Below, one piece after another: positions 33,782 to 42,501 of a DNA stretch of 52,124 nt. This stretch comes from an uncultured Sunxiuqinia sp. (GTDB lineage: Bacteria > Bacteroidota > Bacteroidia > Bacteroidales > Prolixibacteraceae), in NCBI RefSeq assembly GCF_947495665.1, contig NZ_CANLZV010000021.1, positions 1-52,124 of the forward strand, in the 5' to 3' direction. Numbering within the stretch: the stretch's first letter is position 1; the number at the start of each line of letters is the position of its first letter. The position numbers were made by a program, and so were the translations under genes. Under the pieces are notes generated by a model. The model did no database searches and had not been told where the DNA came from. It was given only the letters and a program-made list of their open reading frames with translations.

Positions 33782-34879
33782 AAAGTTATCAAACCGACAA
33801 GAAGAATACGAATCAAGGACATTGCCGAAAAGGCCAATGTATCCATCGGCACGGTTGACCGGGTAATTCATAAGCGTGGCGAGGTATCACCAGCCACACG
33901 TGATAAAATCATGAAAATAATTGAAGAACTGGACTACCACCCGAATATACTGGCGAGCACACTGGCATCCAAAAAGGTCTATTCGCTGGGAGTAATCATC
34001 CCCGAACCTCAAACAGAAGAGGCTTACTGGAACAAACCGCTGATTGGGATCAGCCGGGCTTTCAATGAAATTCAGCAATACGGCATTGAAATTGAAATTC
34101 ATCAATTTAAACAGAATGATGTTGCAGATTTTAAGGCAAAGGCTGAGAGACTTTTAGAAAAACCTTACGATGGTGTGATGCTGGCGCCTTTCTTCTCGCG
34201 CGAATCCAAGGCCTTTATACAGAAACTGGAAGAACGTAATATTCCTTTTGTCTTCATCGACTCGAACATAAAAGACAGCAGCAAGTTAAGCTACATTGGT
34301 CAAAACTCCTTTCAAAGTGGAACCCTGGCAGCTAAACTGCTCGACTTTTCCGTTCCGAACGATGCCACCATCCTGCTTGTACATGTGGCCAAGGAAATGG
34401 ATAACCAGAACCATTTAATGCAGCGCGAAATGGGCTTTTACAACTATTTCAAAGAAAAGAAGAGCCCGGCAGACAGAAAAATTCTCACGGTTGAAATCAA
34501 CGATGCCGCTGATGATCATTGTTATCTGAAACTCGAAAATGAAATTCAAAAAGCGGGAAATGTCAAAGGAATTTTTGTCACCAATTCACGGGTTTACAAG
34601 ATTGCCGAATTTGTGGAAGCACATCCCATCCCCGACCTACGCCTGGTTGGGCACGACTTAATTCCCAACAACTCCGAATTTGTACGAAAAGGTGTTGTTG
34701 ACTTCCTGATCTGCCAACGTCCGGAAGAACAGGGTTATCAAGCCATTGTTACCTTGTTTCAGCACCTGATTCTGAAGAAAACAGTGCCTTCGGAAAATTA
34801 CACGTCAATTGATATAATAACCAAAGAAAACCTGGATTTCTACCAGGAGTTTAATACAAATAACTATGGAACCAATTAG
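33782..34879 (+). CDS. LacI-family regulator of hexuronate genes; start region frameshifted or non-canonical
   Basis: A ~365-residue LacI-family repressor. The HTH lies at RIRIKDIAEKANVSIGTVDRVIHKRGEVS, upstream of the first in-frame ATG (33911), and the periplasmic-binding-protein-like sensor (YSLGVIIPEPQTEEAYW onward) follows. No ATG, GTG or TTG starts the HTH in this frame, which is open from 33746. An ATG at 33763 reads MFNEK-stop in the next frame. Removing one A from the A5 run at 33773-33777 would give MFNENRKVIKPTRRIRIKD, a normal N-terminus. So either a homopolymer error or indel, or an unusual start, is present. It overlaps the next gene by 14 bp. The stated 5' limit is the beginning of the homologous frame. 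Confidence 0.85.
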   Translation, partial: KVIKPTRRIRIKDIAEKANVSIGTVDRVIHKRGEVSPATRDKIMKIIEELDYHPNILASTLASKKVYSLGVIIPEPQTEEAYWNKPLIGISRAFNEIQQYGIEIEIHQFKQNDVADFKAKAERLLEKPYDGVMLAPFFSRESKAFIQKLEERNIPFVFIDSNIKDSSKLSYIGQNSFQSGTLAAKLLDFSVPNDATILLVHVAKEMDNQNHLMQREMGFYNYFKEKKSPADRKILTVEINDAADDHCYLKLENEIQKAGNVKGIFVTNSRVYKIAEFVEAHPIPDLRLVGHDLIPNNSEFVRKGVVDFLICQRPEEQGYQAIVTLFQHLILKKTVPSENYTSIDIITKENLDFYQEFNTNNYGTN

Positions 34880-35717
34880 TTTTAAAGACCTAAGCGGCAA
34901 AGTATGTGTCATCACAGGCGGTGCTGGTGTTATCGGAGTTGAAATGGTAAAAGCTATGGCCTCTGTTGGAGTTAAAATTGCCATTGCCGATATTAATAAA
35001 GAAGTAGCCGAAAAAGTAGCTGCAGAAATAGCCAGTGAATTTAAATCACAGGTAATTGGCGTTGAAGCCAATGTGCTGGACCGGGCTTCGCTTGAAAAAG
35101 CCAATGAAGAAATCAAACAAAAATTAGGACCGGTTGAAGTCCTGATCAATGGCGCCGGTGGTAACCACCCTTCAGCCACCACCAAAGTGGAGCAATTGCT
35201 CGAGGAAAACATCGACAATTTGGAAGACTCTTTCTACGGATTGGAGATGGACGGCTTTGACAAGGTATTCGCCTTGAATTTTAAAGGCACCTTGCTTCCC
35301 TCCATGGTTTTTACCAAAGACATGCTCAAAAACAGAAAAGGAGTTATCCTGAACATTTCCTCCATGAACTCCTATAAGCCATTAACAAAAATCCCGGCAT
35401 ACTCAGCCGCCAAAGCATCGGTCAACAACTTTACCGAATGGCTGTCGGTTCACCTGGCAAAAGTGGGCATTCGGGTTAACGCTATTGCTCCAGGGTTCTT
35501 CATTACCAACCAAAACCGTTTCTTGGTAACCGATGAAAAAACAGGCAACTTCTCCCCTCGCGGACAAAAAATTGTGGACAACACCCCGATGGGCAAGTTT
35601 GGCGAACCGGAAGATTTGCAAGGCGCTACCTTGTTTTTGATCTCCGACATTTCTAGCTTCATCACCGGAGTAGTACTTCCGGTTGACGGCGGATACAGCG
35701 CCTTTGGCGGCGTATAA
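34866..35717 (+). CDS. uxuB: SDR-family D-mannonate oxidoreductase (fructuronate reductase)
   Basis: A 283-residue short-chain dehydrogenase. The NAD(P)-binding motif is CVITGGAGVIGVEMVKAMA, with LINGAGGNHPSATT and catalytic SSMNSYKPLTKIPAYSAAKAS (Ser, Tyr-x-x-x-Lys). The insertion ENIDNLEDSFYGLEMDGFDKVF after the NAG motif is typical of the SDR branch that reduces D-fructuronate to D-mannonate. In context it acts after UxaC and UxaE. Its start overlaps the regulator gene by 14 bp, indicating translational coupling. Confidence 0.87.
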   Translation: MEPISFKDLSGKVCVITGGAGVIGVEMVKAMASVGVKIAIADINKEVAEKVAAEIASEFKSQVIGVEANVLDRASLEKANEEIKQKLGPVEVLINGAGGNHPSATTKVEQLLEENIDNLEDSFYGLEMDGFDKVFALNFKGTLLPSMVFTKDMLKNRKGVILNISSMNSYKPLTKIPAYSAAKASVNNFTEWLSVHLAKVGIRVNAIAPGFFITNQNRFLVTDEKTGNFSPRGQKIVDNTPMGKFGEPEDLQGATLFLISDISSFITGVVLPVDGGYSAFGGV

Positions 35718-35807
35718 TCGGTTGTTACTTCATGGTCAATTTCGATCATCTGGTAATTTAATTCTCATATAAATAATCTAGTCTCCAATTTCTAAAATCG
35801 TTTAAAC

Positions 35808-36890
35808 ATGAGTCTTGAACTAAAAAATAATTGCCAATATTCCTTATTGGTTCCCACAAGTATGGGGGTGCGCATTACCCCGGTTAATGGTCAGCCCGTG
35901 CATAGCAGCGATACCTTTAAAATGCAGGCCACCAGCGCCGAAACCAATGTAGCCAGCATTGCTTCATACTTGGGCTTACCCGTTAAAGTGCTGACAACTT
36001 TTGTAAAAGGAAGCCCGATTGCTCAGTTTATAAAAAGCAATCTAAAGAGCCGCCACATGGACTACGAGGGTCCGGAAGTAGAACAGGGCGATCCGTGGGG
36101 ATACCGCCATCAGTTTAACATTGCCGATAGCGGTTACGGATCACGGGGACCTCGTGTACAAAACGACCGTGCCGGTGAAGTGGGTCGCACGCTCAATGTC
36201 AAAGACTTTGACTTGGAACGTATTTTTGGTGAAGAAGGCGTACAAATCGTTCACCTTTCCGGCTTAATCGCGGCCCTTTCGCCCGAAACAAGCGCGTTTT
36301 GCCTGGAGATTGCACGAGCAGCCAAAAAGCACGGCACCCGTATTTCCTTCGACCTGAACTACCGTGCTTCGTTCTGGAAAGGCCGCGAGCAGGAACTACG
36401 TGCAAACTTTACGGAAATCGCATCCGTAACAGATATACTGATTGGCAATGAAGAAGATTTCCAGCTTTGCCTCGGCATTCAAGGCCCCGAAGCTGGCGGA
36501 AAAGGAATTGAAGAGGAAATTGAAGGATTTAAAGGCATGATCGGGCGCGTCAAAGAAGCCTTCCCTAACGCTTCTGTATTCGCCAATACCTTGCGTGAGG
36601 TTGTTAGCGTGAATGAGCATTTGTGGGGCGCGATTATGCTGGAAGGAGAAAACAACTGGCAAGTTATTGAGCCCCGAACCATCAACGTACTTGACCGCAT
36701 TGGCGGAGGCGATGGTTTTGTTGGCGGCTTGCTTTATGGAATTCTGAAGGGGTGGGATCCCGAAAAATGGCCCCAGTTTGGATGGGCGACCGGAGCTATG
36801 GCCACCACCTTCCTGACCGACTATGCGCAGCCCGCCGATGAAGAAATGGTCTGGAGCATCTGGGAAGGCAACGCCAGGGTGAAGCGATAA
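35808..36890 (+). CDS. PfkB-family carbohydrate kinase, sugar-acid kinase-like
   Basis: A 360-residue ribokinase-family kinase related to but distinct from KdgK. SFDLNYRASFWKG, LIGNEEDFQLCLGI, and DRIGGGDGFVGGLLYGIL (anion hole and catalytic Asp) are visible. The N-terminus has MGVRITPVNG, and GYGSRGPRVQNDRAGEV sits where KdgK has the sugar-contact loop, so the substrate may differ. A second KDG kinase is possible. Given the downstream LarA-like epimerase and Gnd, a gluconate-type kinase is an alternative. The gap to uxuB is 90 bp without obvious signals. Confidence 0.82.
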   Translation: MSLELKNNCQYSLLVPTSMGVRITPVNGQPVHSSDTFKMQATSAETNVASIASYLGLPVKVLTTFVKGSPIAQFIKSNLKSRHMDYEGPEVEQGDPWGYRHQFNIADSGYGSRGPRVQNDRAGEVGRTLNVKDFDLERIFGEEGVQIVHLSGLIAALSPETSAFCLEIARAAKKHGTRISFDLNYRASFWKGREQELRANFTEIASVTDILIGNEEDFQLCLGIQGPEAGGKGIEEEIEGFKGMIGRVKEAFPNASVFANTLREVVSVNEHLWGAIMLEGENNWQVIEPRTINVLDRIGGGDGFVGGLLYGILKGWDPEKWPQFGWATGAMATTFLTDYAQPADEEMVWSIWEGNARVKR

Positions 36891-36915
36891 ATGCATTAAC
36901 CATTGAGCCAATTAC

Positions 36916-37350
36916 TATTTACAAATTACAAGCATGAACTCAGAAGAACTAAAAAAGCGGTTCAAAGTTTTTGCATTGAGAATAATTAAACTCTCTGATC
37001 GGTTGCCACATAACTTAACAGGGCAAACGATTGCGAAACAAATTATTCGTTCAGGAACATCGCCTGGCGCAAACTATCGGTCTGCTTGTCTGGGGAAATC
37101 TGATAGAGATTTTCTGAATAAATTGAAAATAGTCGAAGAAGAGCTTGATGAAACGCTTTATTGGTTGGAACTGATTATTGAGGCAGGATTGCTTAAGCCT
37201 GCCTTACTTGATGACTTAATAAAAGAAAATCAAGAGCTTTTAAAAATAATCGTGAGTTCGATTAAAACCATGAAGCAAAAAATGAACCAGGGGAAAAGCT
37301 GAACCAGCTGGATCAGAAATAGTAAATTGCAAATAGCTAAATTGTAAATA
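36916..37350. repeat. Imperfect inverted flanks around the S23-type orphan
   Basis: TATTTACAAATTAC (36916-36929), just before the start codon, matches 12 of 14 bases of TATTTACAATTTAG, the reverse complement of 37337-37350 just before larA-like. A second pair (CAATTACTATT at left; GCAATTTACTATT, reverse complement of 37319-37331) extends the similarity. This AT-rich flanking DNA differs from the tight spacing of the surrounding operon and may mark an insertion. Confidence 0.45.
36934..37302 (+). CDS. Four-helix-bundle protein (23S rRNA intervening-sequence, S23 family)
   Basis: A 122-residue helical protein of the S23/IVP family. Hallmarks are the N-terminal VFALRIIKLSDRLP, the central QIIRSGTSPGANYRSAC and DFLNKLKIVEEELDETLYWLELI, followed by a last Lys-rich helix. 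Members occur inside rRNA intervening sequences or as free-standing genes in Bacteroidota; their cellular role is unsettled. Here it interrupts a sugar-acid operon and is flanked by imperfect inverted AT-rich repeats, which suggests insertion of a mobile or selfish cassette. Confidence 0.88.
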   Translation: MNSEELKKRFKVFALRIIKLSDRLPHNLTGQTIAKQIIRSGTSPGANYRSACLGKSDRDFLNKLKIVEEELDETLYWLELIIEAGLLKPALLDDLIKENQELLKIIVSSIKTMKQKMNQGKS

Positions 37351-37356
37351 AAGAAG

Positions 37357-38646
37357 ATGTTATATTACGAAATAGGTTCAACAGAACATGAATTGACCGC
37401 GGAAGACCTAAAAAAAGGGCTTTACACGGCATTGGACAAGCTTAGCGGAATTAACAAGGTGCTGGCTATTCCTCCGGATTATACACGCTTACCCAGTCGT
37501 TCGGGAGAACTAACCGAATTTGCCTGGCAGTACTATGGCGATAAGCTCACGGATGTGCTTCCGGCCTTAGGCACCCACTCGCCCATGACCGATGAGCAAA
37601 TTGCGCACATGTTTGGCAGCTTGCCCAAATCACTCATTCGCGAGCACGACTGGCGGAATGATGTGGTGAATGTAGGCGAGGTTCCGGCTGAATTTGTAAA
37701 GGAAGTATCGGAAGGAGCAGTCGACTTTCCATGGCCTGCACAAGTCAACAAACTTTTGCTTTCCGGAAATTTCGATTTGATTCTATCCATCGGGCAGGTT
37801 GTTCCACACGAGGTGGTTGGCATGGCCAATTACAACAAAAATGTGTTTGTGGGCACGGGTGGCGTTGAAGGAATCAATAAAAGTCATTTTGTAGGGGCCG
37901 CATACGGCATGGAGCGCATGATGGGACATGCCGACACACCGGTACGCAAAATCTTTAATTACGCCTCGGATAAATTCACCAATCACCTGCCGCTACTCTA
38001 CGTACAAACCGTGGTTGGTCTGGACAAAACCGATGGCAAAGTGAAAACCCGTGGTTTATTTATTGGTGATGACTATGAGGTGTTTGACAAAGCGGCCAAG
38101 CTTTCGCTGCAAGTCAACTTTGAGATGCTGGACAAGCCTTTGAAGAAAGTGGTCGTCTGGCTCGATCCCACAGAATTTAAGTCAACCTGGCTGGGCAACA
38201 AATCGGTGTACCGTACTCGCATGGCTATTGACGACGATGGTGAACTTATCGTGCTGGCGCCGGCACTGAAAGAGTTTGGCGAGGACAAGGAAATTGATCG
38301 CTTGATTCGGAAGTACGGTTACTTTGGCACTCCGGCTACCTTAAAAGCCTGTGATGAAAACGAAGAACTTCGCAACAACCTGAGTGCAGCGGCTCACCTG
38401 ATTCACGGTTCTTCCGAAGGCCGTTTCAGCATTACGTATTGCCCGGGCAAAAAATCCGGTAACCTGACCAAAGAGGAGATTGAGAGTGTTGGCTTCAACT
38501 ATGCTGACATCGACGAAGTTACAGCACGTTACAATCCCGAAACGCTGAAAGATGGTTACAATACCTTGCCCGATGGAGAAGAAATTTTCTATATTTCCAA
38601 TCCGGCCATTGGCTTGTGGGCCTTTAAAGACCGGTTTAAGTATTAG
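37357..38646 (+). CDS. LarA-family (DUF2088) nickel-pincer racemase/epimerase homologue
   Basis: A 429-residue LarA homologue. DYTR (residues 41-44) matches the substrate/cofactor DxTR loop, and GTHSPMT gives His74. PHEVVGMANYNK gives His151 and Lys161, and NKSH gives His177. The His151-Lys161-His177 spacing (10 and 16 residues) equals that of His174, Lys184 and His200 in Lactobacillus plantarum LarA. There the Lys tethers the nickel-pincer nucleotide and the last His binds nickel. Functional cofactor binding is therefore likely. Family members racemise or epimerise 2-hydroxy acids, including aldonates. In this operon a D-mannonate/D-gluconate 2-epimerase role is plausible but unproven. No larB, larC or larE is present here. 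Confidence 0.85.
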   Translation: MLYYEIGSTEHELTAEDLKKGLYTALDKLSGINKVLAIPPDYTRLPSRSGELTEFAWQYYGDKLTDVLPALGTHSPMTDEQIAHMFGSLPKSLIREHDWRNDVVNVGEVPAEFVKEVSEGAVDFPWPAQVNKLLLSGNFDLILSIGQVVPHEVVGMANYNKNVFVGTGGVEGINKSHFVGAAYGMERMMGHADTPVRKIFNYASDKFTNHLPLLYVQTVVGLDKTDGKVKTRGLFIGDDYEVFDKAAKLSLQVNFEMLDKPLKKVVVWLDPTEFKSTWLGNKSVYRTRMAIDDDGELIVLAPALKEFGEDKEIDRLIRKYGYFGTPATLKACDENEELRNNLSAAAHLIHGSSEGRFSITYCPGKKSGNLTKEEIESVGFNYADIDEVTARYNPETLKDGYNTLPDGEEIFYISNPAIGLWAFKDRFKY

Positions 38647-38699
38647 GAGCAGAAATAGCCTTAAACATTCAGAAAGGCTGGCATTCAAAAACTTGACTC

Positions 38700-39692
38700 A
38701 TGAAGTTTGATCAGATAAATTGGGGCATAATTGGCTGTGGAAATGTGACGGAAGTCAAAAGCGGACCGGCTTTTCAAAAAGCGGAGCACTCCAGCTTGGT
38801 TGCAGTTATGCGGCGCGACAAAGAAAAAGCAGCCGATTATGCCAAGCGGCACGGCGTTCCGAAATGGTACCACCAAGCGGATGGTTTGATTAATGATCCG
38901 GAGGTGAATGCCATATACATCGCTACCCCACCCGACACACACGCCCAATACGCCATTCAGGCCATGCGTGCCGGCAAACCGGTGTATGTCGAAAAACCGA
39001 TGGCTCTAAATCATGCCGAGTGTCAGCAGATGATTGAAGTCTCCAAAGAAACCGGAATGCCACTGTTTGTAGCCTATTACCGCCGCACGCTCCCTGCATT
39101 TTTAAAAATGAAGGAACTGGTGGAAAGTGGCGTCATTGGCAAGCCGATTAGCGTGAGCATTACGCTGGTTAAGGGCGCTTCAGAACAGGATAAGAACACA
39201 TCGAATGACAATTGGCGGGTGGATCCTAAAGCTGCGGGGGCCGGCTATTTTTTCGATCTGGCTTCGCATCAGCTCGACTACCTTGATTTTTTGTTTGGCC
39301 CAATCACCCGGGTAGCCGGTACAGCTGTTAACCGGAGCGGCTTGTATCGGGCTGAAGATACGGTTGTTGCCAGTTTTGCGATGGAAAGCGGCGTGGTAGG
39401 AAACGGACTTTGGAGTTTTGTTGCTGACGAATCCGCTACAAAAGATGACTTGGAAATCATTGGTACAAAAGGAAAAATTAACTTACCCAGTTTTCAGCAT
39501 ACCGACCTGAAGCTAACAACGGCCAAAGGTACGCTGAGCTTCAGCTTCCAAAACCCGGAGAATATTTCGTATAACCTGGTAGACCAAGTGGTACAAAGCC
39601 TGCGGGGGGAGGCCGAATGTGTAAGCACCGGAGTTTCTGCAGCACGCACCAATTGGGTCATGGAACAAATTGTTCAGGATTATTATCACTGA
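38700..39692 (+). CDS. Gfo/Idh/MocA-family NAD(P)-dependent oxidoreductase
   Basis: A 330-residue sugar oxidoreductase. WGIIGCGNVTEVKSGPAF is the Rossmann motif, YIATPPDTHAQYAIQAM follows, and VYVEKPMALN carries the conserved EKP. FDLASHQLDYLDFLFGP supplies the catalytic-region D-x-x-x-H pair. The family oxidises sugars, sugar acids or inositols. It follows larA-like by 53 bp in the plus-strand operon. The substrate is probably a hexuronate-related sugar or aldonate but cannot be named. Confidence 0.9.
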   Translation: MKFDQINWGIIGCGNVTEVKSGPAFQKAEHSSLVAVMRRDKEKAADYAKRHGVPKWYHQADGLINDPEVNAIYIATPPDTHAQYAIQAMRAGKPVYVEKPMALNHAECQQMIEVSKETGMPLFVAYYRRTLPAFLKMKELVESGVIGKPISVSITLVKGASEQDKNTSNDNWRVDPKAAGAGYFFDLASHQLDYLDFLFGPITRVAGTAVNRSGLYRAEDTVVASFAMESGVVGNGLWSFVADESATKDDLEIIGTKGKINLPSFQHTDLKLTTAKGTLSFSFQNPENISYNLVDQVVQSLRGEAECVSTGVSAARTNWVMEQIVQDYYH

Positions 39693-39795
39693 CAAAGTTG
39701 AAAAAAACAACGAAAGCCCTATGATAATGGCTATTTTTGACATTTAAAACAAACATAACCACCGCTGCTAAGTCTGGCGGCCACAAACGAGGAGC

Positions 39796-40923
39796 ATGAA
39801 ATTTATTATTGACGATAAAATACCCTACATCAAGGGCGCACTGGAGCCTTTTGGAGATGTTATTTACTTGCCGGGCCCCAAAACCACACCCGAAATTGTG
39901 CAGGATGCCGACGCGATTGTTACCCGTACGCGTACCATTTGCAACGAAAGCCTGCTTGGTAATTCATCGGTCAAAATGATTGCCACGGCCACCATTGGCT
40001 ACGATCATATTGACACCGAATATTGCAAACAAGCAGGTATTGAATGGACCAACGCGCCGGGTTGTAACAGCAAGTCGGTGGAGCAGTATGTGCTTTCGGC
40101 GTTGCTGGTTCTGGCAGAGCAGAAAGGTTTCGAACTTAAAGGCAAAACCATCGGGATTATTGGCGTTGGGCAAGTGGGTTCAAAAGTGGCCCGTGTTTGC
40201 GAGCTGCTCGGAATGAACGTGCTGCTGAACGACCCGCCACGCGAGCGAGCAGAAGGCCCCGAACAGTTTGTCAGTTTTCAGCATATCATCGCAAAAGCTG
40301 ATATCATTACATTCCACGTCCCTTTAACCATGCAAGGCGAAGATGCCACGTTTCACATGGCCGACACCCTGTTTTTCGAATCCTTGCAGCAATGTCCTAT
40401 TATTCTGAACACCTGCCGCGGCGAAGTGATCGATACCTTTGCTGCCGAAACAGCCATTGAGCGCGGACAAGTTTCGGGCATGGTAATGGATTGCTGGGAA
40501 CGGGAGCCACAGATTGACCAAAACCTGCTGCAACTGGTTGATTTGGCCACTCCACACATTGCCGGCTATTCCAAAGACGGAAAAGCAAACGGAACAACCA
40601 TGAGTGTCCAAGCCATTAGTCGGTTCTTCAATCTTGGAATTGATGACTGGCAACCGCAGGGAGTCGACCTTCCGGAGCAAACAAAAATTCATTTGAATGG
40701 TTTAAATCGCACAGAAGAGGCTATTATTCGCGAAGCCGTGCTATTCACCTACGACATTCGGGAAGACGACCAACGCTTACGCACACAACCTGAGCTGTTT
40801 GAACAGCTGCGTGGCGATTATCCGGTTCGGCGCGAATACCCAGTCTTTCACATTACCCACGAAGGAGTGGATGAAAAAATCCTGGAAAAATTAAGCAAAC
40901 TGGGATTCAATATTGAAAATTAA
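39796..40923 (+). CDS. pdxB: 4-phosphoerythronate dehydrogenase-like protein (PdxB)
   Basis: A 375-residue D-2-hydroxyacid dehydrogenase. DADAIVTRTRT, KMIATATIGYDHIDTEYC, GIIGVGQVGSKVARVCELLGM (NAD site), NTCRGEVIDT, DCWEREPQID and ATPHIAGYSKDGKANGT are typical, and the C-terminal dimerisation domain (~295-375) is PdxB-specific. PdxB serves pyridoxal-phosphate synthesis, so its place between sugar-acid genes is unusual. It may be a housekeeping gene caught in the operon or act on a sugar-acid phosphate. A clear GAGGAG ribosome-binding site precedes the start; the 103-bp upstream gap may hold its own promoter. Confidence 0.88.
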   Translation: MKFIIDDKIPYIKGALEPFGDVIYLPGPKTTPEIVQDADAIVTRTRTICNESLLGNSSVKMIATATIGYDHIDTEYCKQAGIEWTNAPGCNSKSVEQYVLSALLVLAEQKGFELKGKTIGIIGVGQVGSKVARVCELLGMNVLLNDPPRERAEGPEQFVSFQHIIAKADIITFHVPLTMQGEDATFHMADTLFFESLQQCPIILNTCRGEVIDTFAAETAIERGQVSGMVMDCWEREPQIDQNLLQLVDLATPHIAGYSKDGKANGTTMSVQAISRFFNLGIDDWQPQGVDLPEQTKIHLNGLNRTEEAIIREAVLFTYDIREDDQRLRTQPELFEQLRGDYPVRREYPVFHITHEGVDEKILEKLSKLGFNIEN

Positions 40924-40966
40924 CATGAATTAGCAAACATAAAAAAAACAATAAAAGAGCAATACC

Positions 40967-42418
40967 ATGACAAAATTAGCAGACATCGGTTTAATTGGGT
41001 TAGCCGTAATGGGCGAAAACCTGGTATTAAACATGGAAAGTAAAGGCTATACGGTAGCCGTTTATAACCGCACTGTTGAGAAAGTAGACAAATTCATCAA
41101 GGGACGTGGCGCCGGCAAAAACTTCATCGGAGCGCACTCCATCAAAGAGCTTTGTGCCTCGCTGCAAAAACCCCGTAAGGTAATGATGCTGGTTAAAGCC
41201 GGACAACCGGTTGATGACTTTATCGATTTGATTATTCCTCATTTGGAAGAAGGTGACATCATCATTGACGGTGGAAACTCACACTTCCCCGACACCATTC
41301 GTCGCACCAAATACGTTGAAAGCAAAGGATTGCTGTATATCGGAACCGGGGTTTCAGGTGGTGAAGAAGGCGCACTGAAAGGGCCCTCTATGATGCCAGG
41401 CGGATCGCCAACTGCATGGCCTGCTGTCAAAGACATTTTCCAGTCGGTTGCTGCCAAGGTAGAAGATGGCTCTCCCTGTTGCGACTGGGTGGGTGAAGAT
41501 GGTGCCGGACACTTTGTAAAAATGGTACACAACGGGATTGAGTACGGCGATATGCAAATCATTTGCGAGGCCTACCAATTGATGAAAGAAATGCTGGGCA
41601 TGAGTTCCGATGAAATGCACGAAGTATTTAAAGAGTGGAACAAAGGTGACCTGGATTCTTACCTGATCGAGATTACCCGCGATATTCTGGGTTATAAAGA
41701 AGATGGCGAAGCACTGGTGGAGAAAATTCTGGATACGGCCGGACAAAAAGGCACCGGGAAATGGACTGGCGTTTCAGCGCTCGACCTCGGTATTCCGTTA
41801 ACCTTGATTGGAGAATCGGTGTTTGCCCGTTGTTTGTCAGCTCAAAAAGATTTACGCGTGGAAGCATCCAAAGTCATTGAAGGCCCCAAGGTGAAATTTG
41901 AAGGCGATAAAGCCCAAATGATCAACGACCTGAAGGACGCCTTGTTTGGAGCCAAAATCATTTCGTATGCGCAAGGTTACAACCTGATGATGGAAGCGGC
42001 CAAAGAATACAACTGGAACCTGAATTATGGCGGCATTGCCCTAATGTGGCGTGGCGGCTGTATCATTCGTTCGGTTTTCTTGGCCGATATCAAAAAAGCA
42101 TTCGACAAAAACCCAACACTGGCCAACTTGCTGCTTGACCCTTATTTCAAAGGAAAAGTAGAAAAAGCCCAGGCCGGGTGGCGTCGGGTTTGTGCAACGG
42201 CCCTGTCGTATGGAATTCCGGTTCCTGCGTTAACATCGGCTCTTTGCTATTTTGACGGCTTTCGCAGCGAGCGCTTGCCAGCCAACCTATTGCAAGCACA
42301 ACGTGACTATTTTGGAGCGCACACTTACGAGCGTATCGACAAGCCACGTGGCGAATTCTTCCACACCAACTGGACTGGTCGTGGCGGCGACACCGCTTCA
42401 ACCACCTACGACGTATAA
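40967..42418 (+). CDS. gnd: 6-phosphogluconate dehydrogenase, decarboxylating
   Basis: A 483-residue enzyme converting 6-phosphogluconate to ribulose-5-phosphate and CO2 with NAD(P)+ reduction. GLAVMGENLVLNMESKGYTVAVYNRT is the dinucleotide motif. GGNSHFPDT, GTGVSGGEEGALKGPSMMPGG, MVHNGIEYGDMQ (catalytic Lys-x-x-His-Asn), GTGKWTGVSALDLGIP and the C-terminal FHTNWTGRGGDT are invariant family segments. Length is normal. No zwf or pgl gene is adjacent, so its substrate in this context could come from gluconate phosphorylation. It is the last gene before a strong terminator. Confidence 0.97.
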   Translation: MTKLADIGLIGLAVMGENLVLNMESKGYTVAVYNRTVEKVDKFIKGRGAGKNFIGAHSIKELCASLQKPRKVMMLVKAGQPVDDFIDLIIPHLEEGDIIIDGGNSHFPDTIRRTKYVESKGLLYIGTGVSGGEEGALKGPSMMPGGSPTAWPAVKDIFQSVAAKVEDGSPCCDWVGEDGAGHFVKMVHNGIEYGDMQIICEAYQLMKEMLGMSSDEMHEVFKEWNKGDLDSYLIEITRDILGYKEDGEALVEKILDTAGQKGTGKWTGVSALDLGIPLTLIGESVFARCLSAQKDLRVEASKVIEGPKVKFEGDKAQMINDLKDALFGAKIISYAQGYNLMMEAAKEYNWNLNYGGIALMWRGGCIIRSVFLADIKKAFDKNPTLANLLLDPYFKGKVEKAQAGWRRVCATALSYGIPVPALTSALCYFDGFRSERLPANLLQAQRDYFGAHTYERIDKPRGEFFHTNWTGRGGDTASTTYDV

Positions 42419-42445
42419 GGAAATAGTTAAGTTGAAATAAACACG

Positions 42446-42481
42446 AAAAGCCACTTCTCATATTGGGAAGTGGCTTTTTTT
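42446..42481. terminator. Strong bidirectional terminator after gnd
   Basis: AAAAGCCACTTC (42446-42457) and GAAGTGGCTTTT (42467-42478) form a perfect 12-bp stem with a 9-nt loop and a T run to 42481. The A run on the other side lets it also end the convergent serine hydrolase gene. Confidence 0.92.
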
Positions 42482-42501
42482 ATTTTGAACGTATAGGCAT
42501 G

